64,000 nt of DNA, taken from assembly GCA_018262975.1 (NCBI GenBank), contig JADFDG010000004.1, positions 169,961 to 233,960 on the forward strand, in the 5' to 3' direction. Positions 54,302-61,457 of this stretch are shown here, one piece after another. The number at the start of each line of letters is the position of its first letter. The stretch's first letter is position 1. Origin of the DNA: Gammaproteobacteria bacterium (GTDB taxonomy: Bacteria > Pseudomonadota > Gammaproteobacteria > Pseudomonadales > JADFDG01). The translations under genes were made by a program, and so were the position numbers. Below the pieces are notes generated by a model. The model ran no database searches. It was not told where the DNA came from and saw nothing but the letters and a program-made list of their open reading frames with translations.

Positions 54302-54940
54302 TCAGATTACCCGCTTGATATCGATGTAATCGCCGTTCACCCGGAGCGTCACCGTCACCGGCGCGTCGCCACGGTTGCGCCAGAACCAGCCGTGCTTGCC
54401 GTCGAAGGCGGCCGTGAGCACGCCCTCGTCCTTCTCCGTCTGCTTGCCCTTGCCATAGCCGTGGTAGAAATCACGCGGCGCGCCGTAGGGATCGCCGTGG
54501 GTGTCGTAGTTGACCTTGCCACCGTTGGCCGTCCACAGGTACTGCACCAGGGCACCCTGCCTCATCTCAAGTTTCACTTCCGCGCCCTGGCCGGGCTGCA
54601 GGGTGATCGACATTTCGTCCTGTCGCGCTGCGGACGACGGCGCATCCGCCGGAGCCTGCGCTGCCGCGCTTGCGCTTGATTGCGCCGGCATTTCCGGCAC
54701 GGCAGGTTGCGGCGAAACAGCGTCAGTCGCCGCGTTCTCCTGCGCGATCGCCTGCTTGACCTCACCCATCTGCGTCAGCCCCAGCAGGCGGCCCATGCCC
54801 GTAGGGTCGACGGCGTACTCGGCAGGCATCACCACTGTCACGAGCAACAGCAACGCAACACCGAGCGCAATCACGGTGGAGTGCAGCAACTGGCGGGAGG
54901 TCGGCAAGTCGTCGGCAGAAGGCATCTGGTTGTTGAACAC
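54302..54940 (-). CDS. Transmembrane anchor protein with periplasmic beta domain
   Basis: The 212-residue protein has one N-terminal membrane helix (STVIALGVALLLLVTVVMPA), an Ala/Pro/Ser-rich linker (about residues 85-108), and a periplasmic beta domain with ITLQPGQGAEVKLEMRQGAL, TANGGKVNYDTHGDPYGAP and GKHGWFWRNRGDAPVTVTLR. Such proteins accompany HupE-like permeases on metal islands. It probably acts with the HupE-like protein; the function is unknown. It overlaps neither neighbour (13 bp to hupE). Confidence 0.75.
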   Translation of the reverse strand: MFNNQMPSADDLPTSRQLLHSTVIALGVALLLLVTVVMPAEYAVDPTGMGRLLGLTQMGEVKQAIAQENAATDAVSPQPAVPEMPAQSSASAAAQAPADAPSSAARQDEMSITLQPGQGAEVKLEMRQGALVQYLWTANGGKVNYDTHGDPYGAPRDFYHGYGKGKQTEKDEGVLTAAFDGKHGWFWRNRGDAPVTVTLRVNGDYIDIKRVI

Positions 54941-54953
54941 GGCAATGACTCCG

Positions 54954-55646
54954 TCAGGAAAGGTAATAGCCGGTGAGCTGGTAGCCCATCAGCAGGAATC
55001 CGGCGCTCATCATGGCGACGTTGGTCGCGTAGGCGTGACGGGCGAAGCCGTCAGTGCGTCGCCACCAGCCCATCGCGATAAGGATCGCAGCGAGCGCGAG
55101 CAACTGGCCGAGTTCGACACCGACGTTGAATGCAATCAGGTTTGGCACCAGGCCGTCCGGAGAAAAGTCGTACTCAAGAATCTTGGTGGCCAGGCCGAAA
55201 CCGTGGATCAGGCCGAACAGCAGGGTCGCGCCGCGCGTGTCCGGCTGGAAACCGAACCACCGCCGGAATGCGCCGAGGTTGTCGAGGGCCTTGTAGACCA
55301 CCGAGAAACCGATGATGGCGTCGATCAGGTAGGCGCTGACGCTGACCTGCATGAGCACGCCGGCCAGCAGCGTGATGGTGTGGCCAACGGCAAACAGCGT
55401 GACGTAGAGCGCGACATCCTTCAGCCGGTACAGGAAGAAGATCACGCCGAACAGGAACAGCAGGTGGTCGTAGCCGGTCATCATGTGCTTGGCGCCCATG
55501 TAGACGAAGGGCAGCAGCATCACGCCGGAACTTTCCTGGATAAATCCCTTGTCCCCGGAGGCAACGCCGTGCGCAAAGGCATCGACGGCAAACAGCGCGG
55601 CAAAAGCGGCCAACACGTAGAGCAGCGGCTTGGCGATGGCAGTCAT
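54954..55646 (-). CDS. HupE/UreJ-family membrane protein
   Basis: The 230-residue protein has six or seven membrane helices. It starts at Met 55646 (MTAIAKPLLYVLAAFAALFA) with a signal-like first helix ending DAFAHG. It carries the HupE_UreJ_2 features GAKHMMTGYDHLLFLFGVIF, VGHTITLLAGVLM and LFGLIHGFGLATKILEYDF, with conserved His and Asp that may bind Ni or another metal. The longer opening to 55718 would cover the CsoR-type operator and is rejected. The metal is unknown. Confidence 0.82.
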   Translation of the reverse strand: MTAIAKPLLYVLAAFAALFAVDAFAHGVASGDKGFIQESSGVMLLPFVYMGAKHMMTGYDHLLFLFGVIFFLYRLKDVALYVTLFAVGHTITLLAGVLMQVSVSAYLIDAIIGFSVVYKALDNLGAFRRWFGFQPDTRGATLLFGLIHGFGLATKILEYDFSPDGLVPNLIAFNVGVELGQLLALAAILIAMGWWRRTDGFARHAYATNVAMMSAGFLLMGYQLTGYYLS

Positions 55647-55686
55647 GAATACAACCGTGGACGTGGCCGGAAGGCGGATTGACCGC

Positions 55687-55703
55687 ATCCCCCCGGGGGG
55701 GAT
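55687..55703. promoter_or_regulatory. CsoR/RcnR-type operator (ATCCCCCC-GGGGGGGAT)
   Basis: ATCCCCCCGGGGGGGAT is a near-perfect palindrome of a C-tract followed by a G-tract. It is centred between the hupE start (55646) and the yqaA start (55758), which are divergent. Operators of CsoR/RcnR-family repressors are C/G-tract dyads with AT ends. The regulator is encoded two genes away at 56231, so it should control both operons. Confidence 0.75.
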
Positions 55704-55757
55704 AGGCTGCGGCAGCATAACCGTCCCGCTCCGCGGGCATCAAGACCCCGGTGCAGC

Positions 55758-56204
55758 ATGTGGGACTTGTCCATTTACGCCGGCCTGTTCGCCATTGCCT
55801 TTGGCGCAGCGACGCTGCTCCCCCTGCAATCGGAAGCCATGCTCACGGGCCTGCTGCTGGCCGGGCAACAGCCTGTGGGGTCGCTGTTGTTGATAGCGAC
55901 TGCCGGCAACGTACTTGGCGCCGTCGTGAACTGGTGGTTGGGACGATACGTTGAGCAGTACAAGGACCGGCGCTGGTTCCCCGCCTCGCCGGCGCAACTG
56001 GCACGAGGTCAGGCCGCCTACGCGCGCTGGGGATACTGGTCGCTGCTGCTGAGCTGGATGCCGTTGGGCGGCGATGCGCTGACCGTCATCGCCGGCGTCA
56101 TGCGCGAGCCGCCGTGGCGGTTCCTGCTCGTGGTCACGTTGGCCAAGGGTGGGCGCTACCTGTTCCTGGCCGGGGCCGTGCTGTGGTTTGCTGCACCCGC
56201 CTGA
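55758..56204 (+). CDS. YqaA-type DedA/SNARE-associated membrane protein
   Basis: The 148-residue protein has four membrane helices and begins MWDLSIYAGLFAIAFGAATL. Family features are LLPLQSEAMLTGLLLAGQ, GNVLGAVVNWWLGRYVEQYK, GYWSLLLSWMPLGGDALTVI and AKGGRYLFLAGAVLWF. YqaA proteins belong to the DedA superfamily of lipid/ion-related membrane proteins. It is co-directional with the csoR gene 26 bp downstream and sits on the other side of the CsoR operator from hupE. Confidence 0.85.
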   Translation: MWDLSIYAGLFAIAFGAATLLPLQSEAMLTGLLLAGQQPVGSLLLIATAGNVLGAVVNWWLGRYVEQYKDRRWFPASPAQLARGQAAYARWGYWSLLLSWMPLGGDALTVIAGVMREPPWRFLLVVTLAKGGRYLFLAGAVLWFAAPA

Positions 56205-56230
56205 TCAATATGCCGCGCAAGAGGAAAGTC

Positions 56231-56512
56231 ATGACCGATCACCCGCACCTGCATGAGAGCCATGCCGACATCGCCAAGCGGCTGAAGCGCGCCCGCGGTC
56301 ATCTCGACAGCATCGTCACCATGATCGAGGCAGGACGCGCCTGTACGGATATCGCGCAGCAGCTGCATGCTGTCGAAAAGGCGGTGTGCCAGGCCAAGCG
56401 GACGCTGATCCAGGACCACATCGATCACTGCCTGGAGCACAGCCTTGATGCCGCCCGCAAAGGCAGCCGGGATTCGCTTGAGGAATTCAGGCAGATCACG
56501 AAGTACCTCTGA
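56231..56512 (+). CDS. Metal-sensing CsoR/RcnR-family repressor
   Basis: From ATG 56231 (GAGGAAAG upstream) the protein is 93 residues and all-helical: HADIAKRLKRARGHLDSIVT, then MIEAGRACTDIAQQLHAVEK. Candidate ligands are Cys38, His63 and Cys67 (the C-H-C set of CsoR, Cu(I)), with a His-rich N-terminus (TDHPHLHESH) reminiscent of RcnR and InrS (Ni/Co). The family forms tetramers that release DNA on metal binding. The HupE-like partner suggests Ni or Co; the C-H-C set suggests Cu; this is undecided. Confidence 0.9.
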   Translation: MTDHPHLHESHADIAKRLKRARGHLDSIVTMIEAGRACTDIAQQLHAVEKAVCQAKRTLIQDHIDHCLEHSLDAARKGSRDSLEEFRQITKYL

Positions 56513-56678
56513 GCGTTCATGGGATCTTTGCCGGCGCCCGTTGCCCGGCGAGTAGCCGGGGCCGTGGTGCGGCCAGGGTTTCACAGACACCGACGTGCCA
56601 CTTGATGCGCTCCCCGGGCCCATGTGGCCAGCCGCGGCAGTCCTTGCCAATTTTTGCCATCCCCGGCAGACTTGCCCC

Positions 56679-56924
56679 ATGAGCACCATGAACATCTCCC
56701 TCCCCGACACCCTGAAGTCCTTCGTGGATGACCAGGTCAAGTCCGGTGGCTACGGCACCAGCAGCGAGTACGTGCGCGAACTGATCCGCAAGGATCAGGA
56801 CCGCCTCAAGCTGCGCGAACTGCTGCTGGCCGGGGCTACGTCAGCGCCAGCCGCTCCGGCTGACGGGGCTTACTTCCAGAAACTGCGCGACCGGGTCCGC
56901 CCGCCCGCTAACAAGCGTCGGTGA
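56679..56924 (+). CDS. parD: ParD-family antitoxin (copy 2)
   Basis: The 81-residue protein has the same ribbon-helix-helix as copy 1 with a few substitutions (DTLKSFVDDQVKSG; AGATSAPAAPADG; PANKRR). Upstream, GCCAATTTTTGCCATCCCCG is shared with copy 1. It overlaps parE by four bases (GTGA). Located at the right end of cassette C. Confidence 0.93.
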   Translation: MSTMNISLPDTLKSFVDDQVKSGGYGTSSEYVRELIRKDQDRLKLRELLLAGATSAPAAPADGAYFQKLRDRVRPPANKRR

Positions 56925-57250
56925 CCCACAAGCCCGTCATCCCCCGGGAGCAGGCCAACCGGGACGTAGACGACGCCATCGCGTGGTACCTGAACGAGGG
57001 GGCCGAGCAGGCCGCCCTCGACTTCATCGCGGCGCTGGAAAAGGCCTACGGGCATATCAGCCGCCACCCTGCGAGCGGCTCGAGCCGTTATGCGCACGAA
57101 TTGAACCTGCCGGGCCTGCGCAGTTGGCCGTTGGCGAAGTTTCCCTACCTGGTTTTCTACGTCGAGCACACCGACCACGTTGATGTGTGGCGCGTGCTGC
57201 ATGCCGAGCGAGACATTCCGGCGTGGATGAAGGAATCCGGCGTCGAGTGA
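56921..57250 (+). CDS. parE: ParE-family toxin (copy 2)
   Basis: The 109-residue protein starts at GTG 56921 and is identical to copy 1 from about residue 30 onward; the first part differs (REQANRDVDDA versus RELANREVDDA; GAEQ versus GADQ). From about 57007 to the core at 57438 the DNA is identical to copy 1 by eye. The family fold and likely gyrase-inhibiting function are as for copy 1. Confidence 0.93.
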   Translation: MTHKPVIPREQANRDVDDAIAWYLNEGAEQAALDFIAALEKAYGHISRHPASGSSRYAHELNLPGLRSWPLAKFPYLVFYVEHTDHVDVWRVLHAERDIPAWMKESGVE

Positions 57251-57335
57251 CGCGCGACGCCGCGATTTGAGCTGCAACAAGTTGTGAGCAAAACAGGGGC
57301 TGCCCCACTCACACCCAGGACCCGTTTTGCAGCGA

Positions 57336-57442
57336 GCAAAACCGGGGACGAATCCGGGGGTAACTGGTCACTTTCCGCAGTGGAAATCCTTATATTTCAA
57401 TAGGTTGGAACTCTGACAGGGAGAGGGCCTAGCCACCAGTAC
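57336..57442 (+). repeat. Cassette boundary R4 (terminal, attR-like)
   Basis: The conserved right end (57336-57424) and core (57425-57438) are as in R3, but the sequence that follows is GTACACCTTCCTGACGC instead of the GCAAAAAGACG left end. The core plus GTAC (57425-57442) is identical to 18 bases at the 3' end of tRNA-Met (20021-20038). This is what the outer end of the array should look like. Confidence 0.8.
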
Positions 57443-57480
57443 ACCTTCCTGACGCTTTCACATCGGTCCGGAATCTCCAG

Positions 57481-57510
57481 CAAAAAACGCGGCCCTGGCC
57501 GCGTTTTTTG
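57481..57510. terminator. Intrinsic terminator after R4
   Basis: CAAAAAACGCGGCC-CT-GGCCGCGTTTTTTG is perfectly paired over 14 bp with T- and A-tracts, bidirectional. If R4 is the original tRNA flank, this would be the displaced tRNA terminator; it also serves the convergent lipoprotein gene. Confidence 0.85.
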
Positions 57511-57531
57511 TTTTCCGGGCTGCGCCGCGAT

Positions 57532-58839
57532 TCAGCGGTAGCTGATCAGGTACGTGCTGTACTCCCACACACTGACGTCCTCACCGGCCAGAACGGCCAA
57601 CACGCGCCCGTCGTCGAGCAGCACGGCATCGTCCACGTCATAGAGGATGCCGGGCGTCCAGGGGACGGCCTGCTCCACCGTTGACCAGCCGCTGACCGGG
57701 TCGTAACGGCGCGCCCAGACCGCCGAGCCATCGGCGTCGTCGAGGGCGAGACGGGTCCACATCACGATGACGCGCCCGTTCGTGCGGTCCATGGCGGTGA
57801 CCCACGTGCGCAGCCTCACCGTTTCGGCGTCGTCGCTCACCACGGTTTCGGTGGCGCCCCAGGCACCATCCACCCGGATGCGGGCATAGACGTTCTGCTG
57901 GTCCGCCCAGGTCGCCAGGATCCGGCCATCCGGCGCGATGCTGACCTCGGCCCTGTAGATGTCCGTACCGGTGGCTACGGTCTCGGCGGCCTGCCAGACT
58001 CCGTCCACGAGGCGCCGCGCCATGACGCCGGTGCGATCAGACAACGTCCAGTAGGCAAGTCCGTCGCCGTCGGCACCCATGGCGATGCGTATGCGGTCGA
58101 TGCCCGGGTCACCGGATCCATCGAGTTCGGTGGGTGCGGCATCCCAGCCAACACCGGCGATATAGCGGCGTGCCAGCGCCTGGTTGCGCACCCCGTCCCA
58201 CTGCTCCCAGACGACGGTGGCATTCCCACTGTCATCCAGTGCCACATCGGGGTAATTCGAGTAGCCGGACAGCGTGTCCAGTCGTTCGGCGGCTGCGCTC
58301 CAACCCGCCCCCTCGGAATACGAACGGGCCCACACATGACCGCTGGCGTCGTACCTTGCAAAGACCGTCATGACATCGCCGACAGCATTCACGGCCACGG
58401 AACCGCCCGTGCCGTCGCTCGCAAGGGCGTCCAGCGATTGGGCCGAGGCGTTCCAGCCCGTCAGCGGCGAATAGAGCCGCGCCTTGAAGTAGTCGGCTGG
58501 GGTGGTTTCCTCAGCATGCCACACCACGGCCGCCTGGCCGGACGCGTTCATGGCCACCCCGGTCAGCCCAGCGCGCAGCACGGCGTCATCGACCTGCACG
58601 GGACTCTCCCAACTCACGGCGTCGTCGGAAGTTGATGCATACACGTGCGAGTCCTTCGACCAGACGAGCAAAGCACGTTCGTCCGCGTCGACGACGAGCC
58701 TGGCTCCCTGGAATCCCTGGTGGAGTTCCGAGAACAGCACCGGAGACTTCCAGTCCGGCTCTGCAGGCCGGCTTGCGTTCGAGTCACCGCAACCAGCCTG
58801 GGTAAGGATCACTAGACCGAGTGCAACGAAACGCAACAT
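57532..58839 (-). CDS. Secreted lipoprotein with repeated beta-propeller-like units
   Basis: The 435-residue protein begins MLRFVALGLVILTQAG-C with a lipobox. The mature part has about seven repeats of a ~55-residue unit with 'W..P..ld......v.va.n..G.a.vvW' pattern. Examples are ALLVWSKDSHVYASTSDDAV, AAVVWHAEETTPADYFKARL and ATVVWEQWDGVRNQALARRY. This matches BNR/sialidase-like propeller proteins of unknown function. It lies just outside the array, reading towards it. Confidence 0.75.
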   Translation of the reverse strand: MLRFVALGLVILTQAGCGDSNASRPAEPDWKSPVLFSELHQGFQGARLVVDADERALLVWSKDSHVYASTSDDAVSWESPVQVDDAVLRAGLTGVAMNASGQAAVVWHAEETTPADYFKARLYSPLTGWNASAQSLDALASDGTGGSVAVNAVGDVMTVFARYDASGHVWARSYSEGAGWSAAAERLDTLSGYSNYPDVALDDSGNATVVWEQWDGVRNQALARRYIAGVGWDAAPTELDGSGDPGIDRIRIAMGADGDGLAYWTLSDRTGVMARRLVDGVWQAAETVATGTDIYRAEVSIAPDGRILATWADQQNVYARIRVDGAWGATETVVSDDAETVRLRTWVTAMDRTNGRVIVMWTRLALDDADGSAVWARRYDPVSGWSTVEQAVPWTPGILYDVDDAVLLDDGRVLAVLAGEDVSVWEYSTYLISYR

Positions 58840-58971
58840 CCAGACACCCCCCGGAAGCCTGAAAAATACGACTTGCAGGAAAGCCTAATTCACCCCGCAA
58901 ATCCGTCGTTGACCTGAAGCAGGTTTACTGCGGTCTTGTTGTCGGCCAGGTACATGACGCTCCCGGCGACC

Positions 58972-60348
58972 TCAGGCCGCCGCGGGCAATGCCAGTTGCA
59001 CGCGCAAGCCGCCGCCGGCGCTTTCCTCCAGCGCAAGCTCTCCACCGTACAGCTGCGCGAGGTCCAGCACGATCGCCAGTCCCAGGCCACTGCCGGGCGT
59101 CGACTCGTCCAGCCTCACGCCACGCTGGAGCACCGCCGCGCGCGCCTCCGGCGCGATGCCGGGTCCATCGTCCTCGACGACGATGTGCAACAGGCGCCCG
59201 TCGCGACGGGCCTGCACACGCACCGCCGTGCGCGCGCTGCGGCAGGCGTTGTCCAGCAGGTTGCCCAGCATCTCCTGCAGGTCCTGCTCCTCGCCGGCAA
59301 AGGCACAGCCTTCCGGCAACGCATCCGCCGTGAGCGTCAATTCACGCGCCGCGTACAACTTGCCCATCACCCTCAACAACTGGTCCACCAGCGGTTGCAG
59401 CGGCGTGCGCTGCCCGGGCAGTTGCCGGGTGGCCGCCACGCGCGCGCGCGCCAGGTGCCAGTCGATGTGTCGCTGCGCGACCTGTACCTGTTCACCGACC
59501 AGCGTGCGCAACTCCTGCTCGGAAGACTGGCGGGCGGCGTTGTCCAGCACCGCCAGCGGCGTCTTGAGCGCGTGCGCGAGGTTGCCGGCCTGCGTACGCG
59601 CCCGCGCCACCACCTCGGCATTGCGATCAAGTACGCCGTTGAAATCGTCGACCAGGGGTTGCAGTTCCGCGGGAAATTCGCCTTCCAGTCGTTGCGCCTG
59701 CCCGGCGCGCACCCGCTGCAGGGCGCGCTGCAGATTTGTCAGCGGCGACAGGCCCACGCCAACCTGCGCGAGCGCCGCCAGCACCAGCAGCACGCCGAGC
59801 GCCGCCAGCGACATCGCCAGCACGCCGCTGAATTCCGCTACCGCGGCGGTGACCGCGCTGCTGTCGGCCGCCACCGCGAGGCGCCAGCGGACCTGCGGTG
59901 CTTCATCGAAGCGCAGGGCCCGCTCGACCACGCGCAGGGTTTCACCGCGCGGCCCGGCGTGCTCGTGCGTGTGCAGGGCGCCATCCACCAGCGCATCGTC
60001 ATGCAATGCCAGCTGCGTATCCCACAACGAACGCGAACGCAGCACGGCGACTTTCGCCTGCCCGTCACTCGCCAGGCGATCCACCTGCCAGTAAAGCCCC
60101 GAATAGGGCTTCTCCCAGCGCGGATCGGATAATGTGCGCGGATCGATGCGTGGCTCGCCCTGCGCATCCGGCTCAAGGCGCGCGGCGAGCTGGTCGAGTT
60201 GCTGAACCAACGCGGCGTCGAACTGGCGCAGCACGTGGTCGCGGAACAGGCCGGACAGCAATACATGGCTGCCGGCCAGCGCGATCACCAGTGTCACCAG
60301 CGTGGCCGCCAGCAGGCGCAGACGCAGCGAACTGGCCAGGCGCTTCAC
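58972..60348 (-). CDS. Sensor histidine kinase (QseC/PhoQ-like)
   Basis: The 458-residue membrane kinase has a first helix (RLRLLAATLVTLVIALAGSH), a ~130-residue periplasmic domain, a second helix (LAMSLAALGVLLVLAALAQV), a HAMP linker and the kinase core. The H-box region is LAHALKTPLAVLDN with the phospho-acceptor His, a PhoQ-type 'HALKTPL'. The N-box is NLLDNACRSA, G1 is VEDDGPGIAPE and G2 is GSGLGLAIVLDLAQ. It overlaps the response regulator stop by four bases. The PepSY-regulator-kinase set is divergent from cytochrome genes that it probably controls. Confidence 0.92.
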   Translation of the reverse strand: MKRLASSLRLRLLAATLVTLVIALAGSHVLLSGLFRDHVLRQFDAALVQQLDQLAARLEPDAQGEPRIDPRTLSDPRWEKPYSGLYWQVDRLASDGQAKVAVLRSRSLWDTQLALHDDALVDGALHTHEHAGPRGETLRVVERALRFDEAPQVRWRLAVAADSSAVTAAVAEFSGVLAMSLAALGVLLVLAALAQVGVGLSPLTNLQRALQRVRAGQAQRLEGEFPAELQPLVDDFNGVLDRNAEVVARARTQAGNLAHALKTPLAVLDNAARQSSEQELRTLVGEQVQVAQRHIDWHLARARVAATRQLPGQRTPLQPLVDQLLRVMGKLYAARELTLTADALPEGCAFAGEEQDLQEMLGNLLDNACRSARTAVRVQARRDGRLLHIVVEDDGPGIAPEARAAVLQRGVRLDESTPGSGLGLAIVLDLAQLYGGELALEESAGGGLRVQLALPAAA

Positions 60349-61004
60349 GGCGTCACCAGGCGGTAGCCCAGGCCACGCACGGTCTCGATCATCCCCGCCG
60401 GCAATTTCTTGCGCAGCCGGGCCACGAACACCTCGATGGTGTTGGAATCGCGTTCGAAGTCCTGCGCATAGATGTGCTCGGTGAGCTCGCCGCGCGATAC
60501 CACCACGCCCGGGCGGTGCATGAGGTAGGCCAGTACACGGTATTCGTGGCTGGTCAGCGCGAGTGCCTGGCCGGCGAGCATGGCGCGGCCGGCGCGCGTG
60601 TCGAGCGTCACGTCGCCACAGCGCAGCACCGGCGACGCCTGGCCGCTGGCGCGGCGGATCAGCGCGCGCAGGCGGGCCAGCAGTTCTTCCATGTGGAATG
60701 GCTTGGTGAGGTAGTCGTCGGCACCGGCGTCGATGCCGGCCACCTTCTCGCTCCAGTTGTCGCGCGCGGTAAGGATCAGCACCGGCATCGTGCGCCCGGC
60801 GTCACGCCAGCGGCGCAACACGGTCAGGCCGTCCAGCACCGGCAGGCCGAGGTCGAGGATCACCGCGTCGAAGGCGCCGGTATCGCCAAGGAAATGCGCG
60901 TCCCGGCCGTTGTCGGCCTCGTCCACCGCGTAACCGGCAGCCTCGAGTCCGGCGCGCAACTGGGCGCGCAGCACGGGTTCGTCTTCGACCAGGAGGATAT
61001 GCAT
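60345..61004 (-). CDS. OmpR-family response regulator
   Basis: The 219-residue protein starts at Met 61004 (MHILLVEDEPVLRAQLRAGL). Its receiver domain has the phospho-acceptor Asp in AVILDLGLPVLDG and Lys in DDYLTKPFHMEEL; the winged-helix DNA-binding domain includes LTSHEYRVLAYLMHRPGVVV and IETVRGLGYRL. It lies 13 bases after the PepSY gene and overlaps the kinase gene by four (ATGA). Confidence 0.93.
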   Translation of the reverse strand: MHILLVEDEPVLRAQLRAGLEAAGYAVDEADNGRDAHFLGDTGAFDAVILDLGLPVLDGLTVLRRWRDAGRTMPVLILTARDNWSEKVAGIDAGADDYLTKPFHMEELLARLRALIRRASGQASPVLRCGDVTLDTRAGRAMLAGQALALTSHEYRVLAYLMHRPGVVVSRGELTEHIYAQDFERDSNTIEVFVARLRKKLPAGMIETVRGLGYRLVTP

Positions 61005-61017
61005 GCCGTTGATCGTA

Positions 61018-61344
61018 TCAGGGGGCGCGCTCGCGATCACCGGCGCGCACACGCTGGCGCAGCACTTCTCCTGAGGCGGCGTCGACCTTCAGCTTCACCA
61101 GCCGGCCATCCGCCTGCAGCAACTTGACCTCGTAGATCAGCAGTCCGTCGTCGTCCTCGAGCTCCACCTCCAGCAACTGGCCCGGATGGTCGCGCTCGAG
61201 GCGCTCGAGCAAGGTCTTCAGCGGCAACACCTGGCCGGCCCGCACGGCGGCCAGCGCCCGGTCCTGGTCGCTGTCGGCAGCCGCCATGGCGGAAAACAGG
61301 GCCAGGCCGAGGGCCATGGGAATGATGAGCAGTCGGGTTTTCAT
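61018..61344 (-). CDS. PepSY-domain periplasmic protein
   Basis: The 108-residue protein has a signal peptide (MKTRLLIIPMALGLALFSAM, then AAA-DS) and a single PepSY domain (LKTLLERLERDHPGQLLEVE, then GLLIYEVKLLQADGRLVKLK and VDAASGEVLRQRV). Small PepSY proteins are often encoded with two-component systems and may act as periplasmic modulators. The Met at 61344 is chosen over 61359 because it gives a clean signal peptide. It is the first gene of the minus-strand operon. Confidence 0.88.
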   Translation of the reverse strand: MKTRLLIIPMALGLALFSAMAAADSDQDRALAAVRAGQVLPLKTLLERLERDHPGQLLEVELEDDDGLLIYEVKLLQADGRLVKLKVDAASGEVLRQRVRAGDRERAP

Positions 61345-61457
61345 GGCTGCCATGGTCATGGGGTGAACCTGAACCGGGGATGAACGGCGACTTCAGGGTT
61401 GGTTCAACAGGGAGTGCGCAGACTGCCTGCCATCGAGCCAACCGGGAGATACCTGCC

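Larger units (their letters stand above)
53709..57438 (+). mobile_element. Cassette C: HupE/CsoR plus parDE cassette between R3 and R4 cores
   Basis: The 3.7-kb segment between direct cores carries DUF3147, an anchor protein and HupE-like protein (minus strand), YqaA and CsoR (plus strand), and a second parDE at its right end. No recombinase is present. Confidence 0.65.
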
